Source: Plectosphaerella cucumerina (lineage: Eukaryota > Ascomycota > Sordariomycetes > Glomerellales > Plectosphaerellaceae). From it: DNA of 64,000 nucleotides. Each line of letters opens with the position of its first letter. The stretch's first letter is position 1. The DNA lies in contig JAGPXD010000002.1 in the NCBI GenBank assembly GCA_020746995.1, positions 7,130,001 to 7,194,000 of the forward strand, written 5' to 3'. Below the pieces are notes generated by a model. It ran no database searches and was not told where the DNA came from. It saw nothing but the letters and a program-made list of their open reading frames with translations. Below, piece after piece: positions 44,911 through 56,347 of this stretch. A program made the position numbers and the translations under genes.

Positions 44911-45826
44911 ATGATGGCAGTCTCACCTTCGCGAGCGCCCCATATCTGGGCAGATAGCCCCCTGGCCATGATTCCAACCCCAATGTATCTGAGCCAAAAG
45001 GTGCGACACATCTGAACACCCGTCTCCTGTTTCTCGGCTGACCTTGACAGACCGACATGTGGACCGAGGGCGCGAGTCACATGTGCAATGTTCATAATTC
45101 TGTCTTCCGGGGTTTCAACTCCATCTACCTCCAAGCCGAGCATGTCCAAGATCAAGACAAGGCCGATTTCGTAGGCTATTGTATGACTTGGTACAAGTTC
45201 GTCAGTACCCATGCCATGGAGGAGGAAGAGGTGTTGTTTCCTGCGGTCGAGAAGATGCTCGGCGAAGCTGTCTTTCAGGATACTCACAAGGAGCATGGTG
45301 AGTGAAGCCGACTTCAACATGCAGGATCCAATATTGACTTCCCCAAGAGGCATTCTTGCCCCCCTTGACGGATTTTCATACCTATCTTTCAACTCTTTCC
45401 AACCCCGTGGACTTTTCCGGTCCTCGTCTGATCGAGATAATGGACCGCTTCCGGAAACCCTTTGAAGACCATTTTCGCTCGGAAATCGATACAATCGCCC
45501 TGCTGGCTGATCATCCCAATGCACCAAAAGAGAACACCCCGGAGGGCATCAAAGCGGCGGCAGATCTGGATCGAATGGGTCGGAACACCGTCCTTCGAGG
45601 GGGCATTGTCGACGTTGGGCTCTTCTTCCTGCTGAACCTCGATCGCGAGTATGAAGACGGTCTGTGGAAAGACTGGCCGCCAGTGCCAAGGCCCATCAAA
45701 TGGCTCCTGCTGAATATCGGTGGGTGGGTTCACAGCGGGTGGTGGAAGTTTGCCAGTTGTGATGCCGAGGGAAGACCTAGACAGCTTTACGCTAGGGCAG
45801 CCGGCACCGCGTCAAACCTGAAGTGA
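44911..45826 (+). CDS. Hemerythrin-like HHE domain protein
   Basis: Exons 44911-45000, 45051-45297 and 45348-45826 give 271 residues. The start (MMAVSPSRAPHIWADSPLAM) is found after splicing a 50-nt intron to TDMWTEGASHMCNVHN. The four-helix HHE pattern is visible: ASHMCNVHNSVFRGFNSIYL, YKFVSTHAMEEEEVLFP, HKEHEAFLPPLTDFH, and FEDHFRSEIDTIALLA, which supply His, Glu and Asp ligands for a di-iron site. Family members bind oxygen or iron or sense NO/redox; fungal cases are of unknown function. The C-terminal part (VDVGLFFLLNLDREYEDGLW) is the conserved extension of the fungal type. The last acceptor is CCCCAAG, chosen because the other acceptor gives an early stop. Confidence 0.85.
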
Positions 45827-46454
45827 TCAAAAATCCGTATCAGGCTTTTGAACTCCTAAAACAGCAAATAGTCTCTAAAATGGCGTTTTTGTTGTCTGGT
45901 CAAACAAGCACTTGCCTCAAATCTGTGAAAGAGTAACTGCCTCAAGGGGAACCTCCTTCCTTTTCTAAAATCACTACCATATCAAGGTGGTATAAACCTG
46001 ATGCCTTCAAACTTATACTTCTCTTTTTTAATCTTCTACTTGTCTTTTTCAAACTTTAAATTCGCGCCACAATGCTAGAAACCTGAGCAGGAGGCCTGGT
46101 CTTTCAGGTTTGCTACCCAGGTGGGGTTCAAGGTCGAAGAAAGAGCACCTGGGTGCTCAGGCAACCCGGGGGGTGCATCAACCATGGGAGGTGCCTTCCC
46201 ACTCGAAGGTGCCAAAACAAGCCAAATTATCCCAACTTTTCCTTGTGGCCGCCTTGACTCTTCTTCCACACTCCCTCCTCATCCACAGGGACACACCTCT
46301 CAGGAAGACCCCTGTCTTCGCACCATCAACCAACACTGATCACGGTGCTTGTCAAGATTGGATTTTAAACACTTCCGACTTGGACACGGCCCAAATCGGT
46401 ATGTTGCAGCCTATTTCTACGCCCTTGGGGTTGAAACTCACTCTCTCAGACACC
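45827..46454. other. Relatively AT-rich intergenic region
   Basis: Contains a clearly more A/T-rich stretch (about 45840-46065) than the rest of the window, with poly-T and AAAC runs. A 16-base near-palindrome GAGCACCTGGGTGCTC is at 46143-46158. The open frame that includes the BIR gene extends upstream to 46110, but that part has no protein-like look. Confidence 0.4.
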
Positions 46455-47498
46455 ATGCACACCACTCAAGAGGCCCGTCTTGGAACCTTCGAGGGCAGAA
46501 CCGACATTTTCCCCATTGAAACCGTCAAGCTAGCAGCGGCCGGTTTCTGCTGGACCCCGTTCACAAACAGTCCAGCATCTGTTCGCTGCGAGGACTGTGA
46601 GCTTGTCATTAAGGACGTTGTCGAGCAGGCCGACCCTATCATTGCCCACAGGCGGGCCAGGCCCGACTGCACATTCGTCAAGTCGTTTGACACCATGAAG
46701 TCTGCCGAAGCCGGCAAGACCATGAACAAAGCCCCGAACGTCATCAAAATTCTCGACACCGTCAAGCCGGCCGTTGCAGTTGTCACTGCCCCCGAGATCA
46801 CCAAAGCCCCCAAGACCATCAACTTGACGGTTCCTTCAAAGACACTGTCTGGCGCCGCGGACAGCTTCAAGCCAGGTGCAGCAGATCTCACTGCTTCCAA
46901 GACCGTCAAGGCACCCAAGACCGTCAACTTTGTCGTCCCTGAAAAGGCCATTGCTGTCGCCGAAGACAATGTCAAGCCAGCTGCTGCTGCCAAGGGCGGC
47001 GCAGATACGAAGCGCGTCGAGCATCAGAACGTCGACAACGACATTCTCATCGACATTTCTGATCCTGAACCAGCTATGCCTCAGACCGTCCAGATCTTCG
47101 AGTTGTCCGAGAAGCACCCCGCCGGCCCCAAGTCCGAAACAATCATGGATCTCATGGACATCTTCGCAGTCTCGCCTAGCAAGATCGCGACTGTCAAAAA
47201 TATCGTTGGAGCGCTTGCGAACCGCACAATTCACGAAGATCTCGTGGAAATTGCAAAGGGTGTCCCTCGCAATGCGACCACCCGCCCCATCCCTGATGAC
47301 CTCAGGACGTGTCGCCATTGCAAGGCCACCTTTGAAGACCGCGACAAGCTTTTCCAGCACGTCTACACCAAATGCGGCAAGAATCCCGAGGCATGCCCCA
47401 ATCCTTTCCCCTGCCGTGTCTGTCGCAAGAGCTTCAGCACCAGGAAGGAGCTGAGGAGGCACCTGGGAGATGCACACAACATCGCTCTCTGGTTCTAA
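46455..47498 (+). CDS. BIR domain plus C2H2 zinc-finger protein
   Basis: A single exon of 347 residues from the ATG at 46455 (in a CAGACACCATGC context). Residues about 5-75 form a BIR-type domain: RLGTFEGRTDIFP, LAAAGFCWTPFTN, then Cys45-x2-Cys48-x16-His65-x6-Cys72 with DP before the His, the exact zinc ligand spacing of BIR domains. The middle (about 80-185) is made of imperfect repeats (KAPNVIKILDTVKPA, KAPKTINLTVPSKTL, KAPKTVNFVVPEKAI), Ala/Lys/Pro/Val-rich. The C-terminus has a C2HC-type finger (Cys286, Cys289, His302, Cys307) and a classical C2H2 finger (Cys320, Cys323, His336, His341). BIR domains in fungi are known from survivin/Bir1-type proteins; this fusion is not one I know. Earlier in-frame ATGs (46110, 46401) are possible but precede the domain. 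Confidence 0.72.
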   Translation: MHTTQEARLGTFEGRTDIFPIETVKLAAAGFCWTPFTNSPASVRCEDCELVIKDVVEQADPIIAHRRARPDCTFVKSFDTMKSAEAGKTMNKAPNVIKILDTVKPAVAVVTAPEITKAPKTINLTVPSKTLSGAADSFKPGAADLTASKTVKAPKTVNFVVPEKAIAVAEDNVKPAAAAKGGADTKRVEHQNVDNDILIDISDPEPAMPQTVQIFELSEKHPAGPKSETIMDLMDIFAVSPSKIATVKNIVGALANRTIHEDLVEIAKGVPRNATTRPIPDDLRTCRHCKATFEDRDKLFQHVYTKCGKNPEACPNPFPCRVCRKSFSTRKELRRHLGDAHNIALWF

Positions 47499-47877
47499 AC
47501 GGGAATTGTTTTCGCGACTTCATGCGGAGGAGGACTGTGGAGGTTTACATGTTAGAGACAGCCGGAAAGCCATGACGATCTCTCAATGAAGAATCAAATA
47601 CCACCTTGTCGTTGCGGTTCCCCTGATGATCGTGAATGTGTCTTGTGGTGAGTCTGGTTGGACCAACCGAGGTCGTCACCGACCCCTGCACCGCTTATCG
47701 ATAAGGAGCTGTCTTCCGCGGGGCATTTTCTCTCCAGCGACGACTCAACACCCAAAACTCTTTACCAGATGATACACCAACAACGCGAATACTTCATTGG
47801 CACGAACACGCCCGCGCTGACCTCCTCTTCACATTGAACCCGATCACCAGGCCCTCGGCCTCTCAGACGGAGGAACA
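47499..47877. other. Intergenic region between co-oriented genes
   Basis: 3' flank of the BIR gene and promoter/leader of the RPC5 gene. Contains ATCGATAAGG-like sequence near 47697; nothing decisive. Confidence 0.4.
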
Positions 47878-49169
47878 ATGGATCCCTCGGCCGCCGACAG
47901 AGACCCCATCATCGGGTCCTTCGATGTCCTCCTCAATCCCTCGCTCCCCCACGGCCGCAAGCTCTGGGTCCTGCAGCAGCCAAACCGGGCCGACATGAAC
48001 CAGCCCCCCGCGACAGAGATGAGGCTTAAAACATCCACCGGCATGGTGGAGCTGGACGTTCCCATGGACTACATGGTCTCCTACGACCGCGACAAGGGCA
48101 TGCACTATGGCCGTCACCTGAAGAACTCCCTCGCCGCAAAGGCCGGCGGCACCCACGGCCTGTCTGGGGGCTTCGGCGTCGGTGCTCCGCCTCCGCAGAG
48201 GAAGAAGCGCAACGAGGACAAGGACGACGATGTCTTCATCGACTGGACCGAGGCCCTGCGCCAGGACAAGGTCCTGCGAACACAGACGCTGGGCGGACAG
48301 CTGCCGGACCACAAGGAGGTGCAGTACATGATCGGCGTCTTCCAAGGAAGTGAGTTATTCGTCATTCTCCCCCGAAAGAGGCCCTTGCTGACACTCTCCC
48401 CCCAGAGGACCTCCATCTGACCCCCGTCTCCAACCTCGTCCACCTCCGACCTCAGCTCCACCACGTCGACGCCGTCGCGCACCAGGAACGTCTCGCCGCC
48501 ACCAATGCCGCCAAAGAAGCCGCCGGGGCCGCGAGCTCTTCCGCCGCCGCGCCGAGCGCGAAAGCCATCCACATGACCATCAAGCAGGGCAGCGACGGCA
48601 ACGTCGCCACGACCGAGACAATGATCGACCGGCTCCACGCCGTGCAGAAGGAGGAGTGGCGCCGGCTAAAGTTCACAGACGAGAACGACGAGGCCGCCTG
48701 GGAGGTGTACCAGGAGAGCATGATCCTCGGCGGCAAGGAGGCCGCAAAGCGCGCCGCGGCGGCGGAGCGCGCGGCCCGCCGGGCGGCACTGGAAGACTCG
48801 GAGACGGAGGATGGCGAGGATAAGGGCAAAGGCAAGGCAAAGGAAGAGGAGGCGGTGCCGGAGGTGGTGGATATTGCGGAGCAGGTTGCGAAGCTGTCCA
48901 CGACGTGGGGGGATGATCAGCTCCTTGAGGCTGTTAGTGGCATTGTCAAGCCAAAGATCCTTACGAAGGAGGAACGCAGACGGCTGGAGGAGCAGGAGGC
49001 TGCCGAGGCCGTGGCCAAGGCGCAGGCTGCCGCGGAGATTGAGGCGAAGAAGGCCGCTGGCTCTAGGCCCGCGCGCGGTGGTATGCGCGGGAGGGGTAGT
49101 GCGAGAGGACGGGGCGGCGCGGCCAGGGGAGGTGCCACGGCCGGCACTGCGATGGATCTCACGAAGTGA
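47878..49169 (+). CDS. RPC37: DNA-directed RNA polymerase III subunit RPC5/Rpc37
   Basis: Exons 47878-48349 and 48406-49169 give 411 residues. The N-terminal part (DPIIGSFDVLLNPSLPHGRK, then LQQPNR) and the continuation DLHLTPVSNLVHLRPQLHHVDA match the Sin-like/RPC5 family, the Rpc37 half of the Rpc53-Rpc37 heterodimer of Pol III. That dimer works in termination, re-initiation and initiation at tRNA and 5S genes. The C-terminal half is a charged Lys/Glu/Ala coiled coil and ends with an Arg-Gly-rich tail (RGGMRGRGSARGRGGAARGG), more extended than in yeast. Confidence 0.86.
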
Positions 49170-49735
49170 ATCACTGAGGACGAAAGGCCCTCCTGGAGAC
49201 ATGATACCCACGAACCGGCGTTCTGGCGGGGATAGAAATAGAGCTGCAAAACACATTCGGACTCGCAATGTCACCATTGAGTGAAAATCGATGAAATATC
49301 TTCGCAAGCAATGAATTCAGAAGTCTTCTTTCTAGGGTTTTCCCAACGGATGCAACTCCGCAACACTACAGGGTATCCGCGTCTGGCCGCACTGCCCAAG
49401 CGCCCCAACGCAAGCACACCACACGTAGATATATTGTACATACAAAAACCCCAGAAGAGGCGCCGGATTCGTGTGTCCAGCCCTCAAATTTTGTGTGTAC
49501 ACATCCCGAGTCTCGCCTACTCCGTGGGAAAGCGACGCGGCCATGTCATCCGGCCAAACGCGTCGTCGGGGGTCGACGCCCGCATGCGCCTCGCCCGTGG
49601 CGTGTCCGACCAATATCGGCAAAATGTGTTGGATGTTTGTTGTGGGTGGCGCGGGGATTTGTATCGCACCCGGCCCGGCAAAAGCAGTCGTTTCGTTTTC
49701 GGAGGCTTGGTTTTGTTGCCTCGACAACCTCTCGT
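49170..49735. other. Convergent 3' intergenic region
   Basis: Gap between convergent RPC5 and PAT1 genes. No other feature. Confidence 0.4.
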
Positions 49736-52343
49736 TTACTGCAGCAGGTCGACGTCCAGGCCGATGGAGTGCATGAAGAGGTTGACGGTGCCGAGACGCT
49801 GCGCGGAGAGGGCTCCGGGCAGGGTCTTGGCGTGGGCGACGGTGTCAAGGACGCGGTCCTTGACGGCGAGCACGAGCCGCTGCTGCTGCTCGGGGCTGGC
49901 GCTGACGCCGATGGCGGCGAGAAGCTGCCAGACGATGACGTCCTCGCCAGCGTTGACGCTGCCGGGGAACATGTGAGGCAGAGTCGGCTCGAGGACGTTG
50001 AAGAACGAGTCGAAAGTGTGCTCCCTGGCAAGGCGTTAGCAGTTGTCAGTAATCAGAGGAATACACGGAGACATACCATTCCTTCCACGACTGTGGGTTA
50101 CCGCCGCCGGCCTGCTTGAGAAGCTCGGCGCGGCTGAGGACAAGGGTGAGCATGCTGGTACCGATGCGCGTCTTGGCGATGAGGTCGACGTTGAGCTTGG
50201 TGATGATGCCCAGGACGCCCGTGACAATGTCGATCTGGGTGTCGTTGAAGTAGGCAAAGAGACTCGGCATGACGGCGTTGGAGAAGAGATCAATGTTCTC
50301 GCGCAGCTGGGCGCTGAGGTTCTTCTCACCGTGGGTCAGCTGGGCGCCGCTGACGACGTCGAGCGAGTCGAGGTGGAACACGATCATGGTGAGGATGGTG
50401 GTGCGCTGCTCAAAGTCGGTGTGGCGGAAGACGCGGGGGATGACCTTCTTGCCCTTGGGGAAGGACAGGAAAGCGATGAAGGGGTGGACAGAGCCGTCAC
50501 GGATGGGCTCATGAACCTTGAGCTCGCTCCAGAGCCTCGCGTTGAGGGCCTGGGCTCCCTCAACCCACTCGCTGTGCTTGACGTGGAACTCCTCGTCGTT
50601 GCCGCTGTTGGGAGGCGGGGGCATGCCGCGGGCGTGGTCCTCCATCAGCATGACAGTCTGGTACACGCTCTCAATGTTCTTGAGAATGGCCTTGCGGTCC
50701 AGCTGGCTCGACTCGCTAGTAGCGCGCTTGGCGTTGGCGTTCTTGCCAGCGCCGGGCTTCTGAGCATCGCCGCTGCTGTCCGTCCGCTTGATGTTAAGAA
50801 GCGGCTTGGGTGTCTTGGCGTTGCTGAAAGAGATCTTGCCGAGGCTGCCGGCGATAACCAGCTGGGGGTTCTTGGGCTTGTTCTTGGCGGCCTCGACGGC
50901 GCGCTGGACCTGCTGCTCCATCCTCTGCACATGGTTCTCGGCTCCCCTGCCATGGCGGCGCATGCCTCCCTGGCGACCGCCGGTCTGGAACAGATACGTC
51001 TGGGCAAAGTTGTTCAGGGGCTGGTTGGGGTTCTGGCGTGTCGCGCCGCGGATCTGGCTGAGCACCTGGTAGTAGAAGTCTTCGGAAAGCGAACCCTCTC
51101 CACCGTTCTCGCCCGGGTTTCCGGTGGCAGAGACGAGCTGCTGGAGCTGGATGCGGGTGATGAAGTTCTTGTCCTGGGGTGTCATGAGGCCGTTATCCTT
51201 GGACAGCAGCCAGATCTTGTGGTTCCGCTTGGCGCGCTTGGTCTCCTGGTCCAAGTACGCAGCCTTGTCATCCTCGGACAGCTGGGCAAGGTACTGCTGC
51301 TGCGCAAGAAGCTGCTGGGGTGTGAGCTGGGGTCCGCGGCCGATCGATCCCTGGGAACGATGAGTGGGCTGGGTGGGGACGCCGGTGCGGGCGACGTCGC
51401 CAGACAGTCGCTGCGGGTTCTGCAGAATCTGTGTGGGCTGTGCGGGGGGCGGCTGAGGTTGCTGATGCTGCTGTACCTGAGGACTCGGGCCATCGTGGAT
51501 GGGTTGATGCGGCTTGGACGATTGCGGTCGTTGGAGTATGGTGACGGGATGGCCGTGGCCAGGGTGCGGGCCTGGCTGGGCTTGCTGTCTGTGCTGCTCT
51601 TCCTGGAACGCTTGCTGCGCCGCCTGCGCTTCCTGGCGGGCGTAGTATTCGGCGAGTTGGGCCTGGTACAGCTGAGCTTGGGCGGCAAGATCGTCCTGAG
51701 GCGGCTGGCTGGCACGCTGTGGCTGTCCACGCATGGCAGCCTCGACCTCCTCGAGGCTCATGATCTTACGGCTGGCGGCAGGAATAGAAGCACTGAGAGG
51801 CTGAGGGGAAGGCTGCTGGTACGAATGCTTCTTGGCGGGCATGCCCCAAAGGGAGGCGTCGACGTGGAGGTCCGGGATAGGCTCGGGCTCCTTGTACTTC
51901 TCGTAGCCAGAACGGACGGGCTGGGCGTATTGCTGCTGGGCATAGTGAGGTTGATTGCCATAATAGTTGTTCGACGAGTCGTAGGCTGGAGCAGCAGCGG
52001 GAGCGGGAGCGGCCTTGGGCGCAGGTTGTTGACGGCTGAAGCGGACCTGTTCTTCGTCGATGGCGTTGGATACCTTGGCTGTCTGGCCGAAGAAATCGAA
52101 ATCCTTGCCGACGGAAGGTCCAGCGCCACCTCCACCACCGCCGCCGCCGAAAGTGTCGTCGTTGAACGCATCGCCACTCTCTTCGAGCTGGTCGCCGAGT
52201 CCGTCGTAGGTGTCATCGAAATCCAGAGCATCCTCAGCCTCTCCGGCACGGTTGGACAGGCCGGCGAACGGGTCGTGGGCCTGCGAGAAGCCAGGCGCGC
52301 CAGCATTATGGCGGCCCGTGGCGTCGAAGCCGAAGAAAGACAT
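49736..52343 (-). CDS. PAT1: mRNA decapping activator PAT1
   Basis: Exons 52343-50077 and 50024-49736 with a 52-nt intron give 851 residues. The N-terminus MSFFGFDATGRHNAGAPGFS and an acidic stretch (DALDFDDTYDGLGDQLEESG) precede a long Gln/Pro-rich disordered region (about 110-430), typical of Pat1 and able to drive P-body condensation. The structured C-terminal part (from about 490) has HGRGAENHVQRMEQQVQRAV, RKAILKNIESVYQTVMLME, and the alpha-alpha superhelix WVEGAQALNARLWSELKV, FLSFPKGKKVIPRVFR, with the last exon ending MHSIGLDVDLLQ. Pat1 binds Lsm1-7 and Dcp2/Xrn1 to promote deadenylation-dependent decapping in the cytoplasm. Confidence 0.9.
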
Positions 52344-54474
52344 GATTATGTTTTTTTTGTCGGAAGGAAGGTGTTGGGCTGCAAGAAGGGTTAGTCATTG
52401 TTTGGGCGTGGGCTGGATGCTGGACCTCGGGAGCAGGTGGTGCAGGGCGGGCAAAGGTCAAGGGGCCGTATCGCGAGAAGAGGAATGAGGAAAGAGGGAG
52501 GCGCGTACCACTAAGAGGATAAGAGATCGGTTACTTGGGGTAGCACGGGTCTCGACGCTATCATGATGCCGTCACAGGCGACTCGACCACGAATTGAAAA
52601 CCCGCGCAACTCGAAGAGCTAGATGGAAAGTAAGAGTAAGGTTGAAAAAGTCGGCCGGTCGTCCACTGGCATCTGCAAGGCTGGCCTATCGAGAAACCAT
52701 ACAGGCCAGAAACAATGCGCCGAATGGGAGCGGGGTGGGCTGAGCGCGGGAGCGGGCAGGAGCGGGAGGAGAGGTGGTTGCGCGCAAATGTCCACGAGCT
52801 GGAGATGATGATGCACTTGCGGTCCGGCTGGGGTTGTGGATGAGGGCGTGCACCCGGCTCGATGCTGCTTGGCCAGGGCCGCAGGGCCAATGAGGGGCTG
52901 CGGCTTGGGGAGCTGGGAGCGGCTGGACGATCCGAGCGCGGAGGTCACGTGGCGCGGGAGGCCAGGGAAGTGGAAGCTTAGGTAATCGGTGGGTGGGGTA
53001 GTCGAGTAGCCACGAAGTCGAGCACTGTTCGTGGCGCTGGTTGGGTCAAGTAAGTCGTCAGCCACCAAGAGAACACCCCGAACATTGTCATTAAAACTAT
53101 TGCAACGCCATAGATTTTGCCAAAGGTATTACACCTTCTACGTGGGAGCTCAGAAATGCCCAGGCGAGTGCGGCCCCGTCACATCTGCTCCGAGAGACAA
53201 CTCGGCACACGACACAAAAACTAGCCCCTTGCTACGTACGATTCACGCCTCAAGCAGGCAGGGAGAGTGAATCTTCAACCGTGCGAGCCTGGACCCTCTT
53301 CGACCCAGAAACCAGGACCCTAGAATTCCGATGCCTTCGTGGCCCAATTCGACTCTCGGCACACGGTACCGCCCAAGTTGAGCTGGCGGTGGCCCATGGC
53401 CGAGGACGGAAACGGATATCAAAGATGCGCCACGATTGGAGATCCCCCGCCTCAAGCTCGACTCAGACGGGGGATGGAGGAGGGGTAGCCAGCTTCTGGC
53501 GTGCTTGTCCCCTTCGTGGGTGCCTGTTGCCGATAGGACCTCCCTTGTGTTAGTGACGAGGGATGGATGGCCCGTGTCCGGCGTTCAGCTTCCAGTGATG
53601 ATTTTGCTTTTGCCTCGAGGAAGATGGGACTCGGATCTTTTGGCCACCACTGGCACCGGCTGTGGCAATCAACGGCAGATGATGGATCGCCGCGCCGCCG
53701 CGGGCGCTGACAGACACGCGGCCGGGCTTCCGTCCCAGGGGGCGGCTGGGCGGGCTGCAGGGGTGGTCCCCAGAAAAAGGGGAGATGGCTCCAAGACTTT
53801 TGGGCGACGGGGCGACGCTGTACATGTACCAATACCAAAGAGGTCCCTCGTCGCGTCCAAGTCGGATCATCCAAGCCAAAAAGATCCGTCATCTCCAGTC
53901 TCCTGTGCTTGTCCGCAGTGTCCCTGCCGCTCGATACGAACTTCCTGTCCTCCACCCTGGCAAGCCTGGCAATCCGGTCGCCCCCTTTCCCAAGCACCTT
54001 GAGGCTTGAGCATTCCAGAATAGCACTGATTGGATTCCCGGCTGGCGGGCCTCGTCCCTTGCGCGCGAAAAGTCGCGACGTGTTACCTTACGTATCACTC
54101 GACCCAACCCATCCAATCCCGTCCCCTATCTTGGGCCAAGTACCTGCTAAGCTGCCAGCCCGGCCAGCTCGTTTCGTGTAAAGATTGCGCCTGTTCGCTC
54201 GGTGGTCCTGGTCTTGAGTCGGAAAGTTTCCACACTTTCCCGTCACCCTTCCCTTGCCTTTGCCATCCCTTCTTCAGCTGGGCCAGCTTTTTTGTCTGCC
54301 TGCATCCAACCTCGCCTTCGCGATCCATCTTGCGGGAAAGGCACGGCAATCCCATTCACCTCCATTCGTTCCTTCCCATTGTTCCATCGATCCTGACCTC
54401 GACGGTCATCCTCGTTTCATCTCCCATCAAGCTCCCGTCTTCGACCTCGACGGAAGTCGACCCGAGTCGTCACC
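52344..54474. other. Divergent intergenic region, 2.1 kb
   Basis: Leader and promoter of PAT1 (minus) and of the mannosyltransferase gene (plus). The PAT1 leader intron is listed separately. No other gene is supported; several 60-190-codon frames overlap on both strands. Confidence 0.45.
52379..52508 (-). other. Probable 5' UTR intron of PAT1
   Basis: On the minus strand a GTACGC donor at 52508, a branch-point TGACTAAC (near 52393-52400) and a CTTCTTGCAG acceptor ending at 52379 delimit a 130-nt intron 35 bases before the PAT1 start. Confidence 0.55.
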
Positions 54475-55963
54475 ATGGCGGCCGGCTCTGCGCGATACGT
54501 GCGCTACATCCTTTTCGCCTTCTTCGTACGTCCATCCATCATCTTCCCATCTGCCGTGCATTCGGCATCCATTCCCTAGCAAGCAATCGCTGACTTGGTA
54601 TCAAACGCAGGGCCTTGCCATCTTCTACTTCATCACACATTCGAGCTATGAGGGTGTGAGGATCCAGAACGGCGCCGCCGCCGGACAGCCCGGCACCGTC
54701 GCCCCCGTCGTCCCTGTCACGGGCGGCAGCACGGGTGACAGCCAGCAGACGACCCCCAAGTCGCCCTCGACGCCTGCTGAGCGCCCGGCCATCATGAACG
54801 ACTACGACCCCAAGGAATACCCCATGGCCATGACGCCCAACGACCCCGGCTGGAACGACCTGCTTGGTACCGCCCCTGGTCCTCGTGTCAATGCCACTTT
54901 CGTCACCCTCGCGAGGAACAGCGATGTCTGGGAGATCGCCAAGTCCATTCGTCAGGTCGAGGACCGCTTCAACCGCCGCTACAACTACGACTGGGTCTTC
55001 CTCAACGACAAGCCCTTCGACGCCACCTTCAAGAAGGTCACCTCGTCGCTGGTCTCCGGAAAGACCTTCTACGGCGAGATCCCCCCCGAGCACTGGTCCT
55101 TCCCCGAGTGGATTGACCAGGACAAGGCTCGCAAGGTCCGCGAGGACATGGCCCAGCGCAAGATCATCTACGGCGACTCCATCAGCTACCGCCACATGTG
55201 CCGCTTCGAGTCCGGCTTCTTCTTCCGCCAGCCTCTGCTCATGAACTACGAGTACTACTGGCGCGTCGAGCCCTCCATCGAGCTCTACTGCGACATCCAC
55301 TACGACCCCTTCCGCGTCATGAAGGAGGGCAACAAGAAGTACAGCTTCACCCTGAGTCTGTACGAGTACGAGGCCACCATCCCCACCCTCTGGGAGAGCA
55401 CCAAGAAGTTCATCAAGAACCACCCGGAGCACATTGCCAAGGACAACTCGATGGGCTTCCTCTCCGACGACGGCGGTGAGACGTACAACCGCTGCCACTT
55501 CGTAAGTTTTCCGATGCATCCCTGAGCCAGAATTCGTATTGACAGTGTGCTTGCAGTGGTCCAACTTTGAGGTCGGAAACCTGGACTGGCTGAGGTCCAA
55601 GCCGTACCTCGACTACTTCGAGTCCCTGGACAAGGACGGCGGCTTCTTCTACGAGCGCTGGGGCGACGCTCCCGTCCACTCCATCGCCGCCGGTCTCCTC
55701 CTGCCCAAGGACGAGATTCACTTCTTCAACGACATCGCCTACTACCACGTCCCCTTCACCCACTGCCCCACCGGCGAGAAGACCAGACTGGACCTGCGCT
55801 GCCACTGCGACCCCAGCAAGAACTTTGACTGGAAGGGCTACTCTTGTAAGTCGACGTCCGCACCCATCTCTCACATGATGCTAATAACGTCCCAGGCACG
55901 ACCCGCTTCTTTGACATCAACGGCATGGAGAAGCCCGAGGGCTACGAGAACCAGAAGGACTAA
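54475..55963 (+). CDS. Alpha-1,2-mannosyltransferase, Ktr/Kre2 family (GT15)
   Basis: Four exons (54475-54525, 54611-55501, 55557-55845, 55896-55963) give 432 residues of a type II Golgi membrane protein: a short cytoplasmic tail (MAAGSARYVR), a membrane anchor (about residues 11-26, YILFAFFGLAIFYFIT), a stem and a catalytic domain. GT15 landmarks: NATFVTLARNSDVWEIAKSI, NRRYNYDWVFLNDKPF, RHMCRFESGFFFRQPLL and YWRVEPSIELYCDIHYDPF; the WSNFEVGNLDWLRSKPYLDY segment and the HCPTGEKTRLDLRCHC cysteine pair follow. The enzymes add alpha-1,2-mannose to N- and O-linked glycans from GDP-mannose. The last Cys-containing exon is needed to complete the fold. Confidence 0.92.
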
Positions 55964-56347
55964 AGGAGGCCCTCATGATCCGGGCGAGTTGTACAACATT
56001 TCAACACAAAATGCAAACTTTCACGAACGGCGGAATTTCGCCTGGACCTGACCTGCTTGTCGGGCCGGCTTGGGATGGTACGCAGAGGGGCCATGCGCGT
56101 GGAGAGGCGTCACCGGTTTTTTTGCGCTTTCAATGAGACATCTGGTTCTTCTTAGCTACTGTCATCGGGAAATGAAGCGCCCGCCCTGGGCACTGGTGTG
56201 TTTTGGTATTTCAAAATGCTTCCTCGTGTGCATCTGTGTGATTTGTGGTGTTGTACAATGCGTATACAGCCAGTAGGCCAGCCCTGCGGCCCCTGTTACA
56301 AGATATCTCCCTCCCCCTTTTCCCACACTCCCTCGCCCTCAGGCCTC
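55964..56347. other. Convergent 3' intergenic region
   Basis: Gap between the convergent mannosyltransferase and ribosomal-protein genes. No other feature. Confidence 0.4.

Noticed and set aside
46110..46454. N-terminal extension of the BIR gene in the same open frame
   Set aside because: Low-complexity and without conserved look; the BIR domain starts directly after the ATG at 46455. Kept as a possibility in the entry.
50043..52394. A 783-codon open frame on the plus strand opposite PAT1
   Set aside because: PAT1 on the minus strand has clear family motifs over the same bases. The antisense frame is Leu/Gly/Val/Arg-rich with no motif and is explained by GC-biased third positions.
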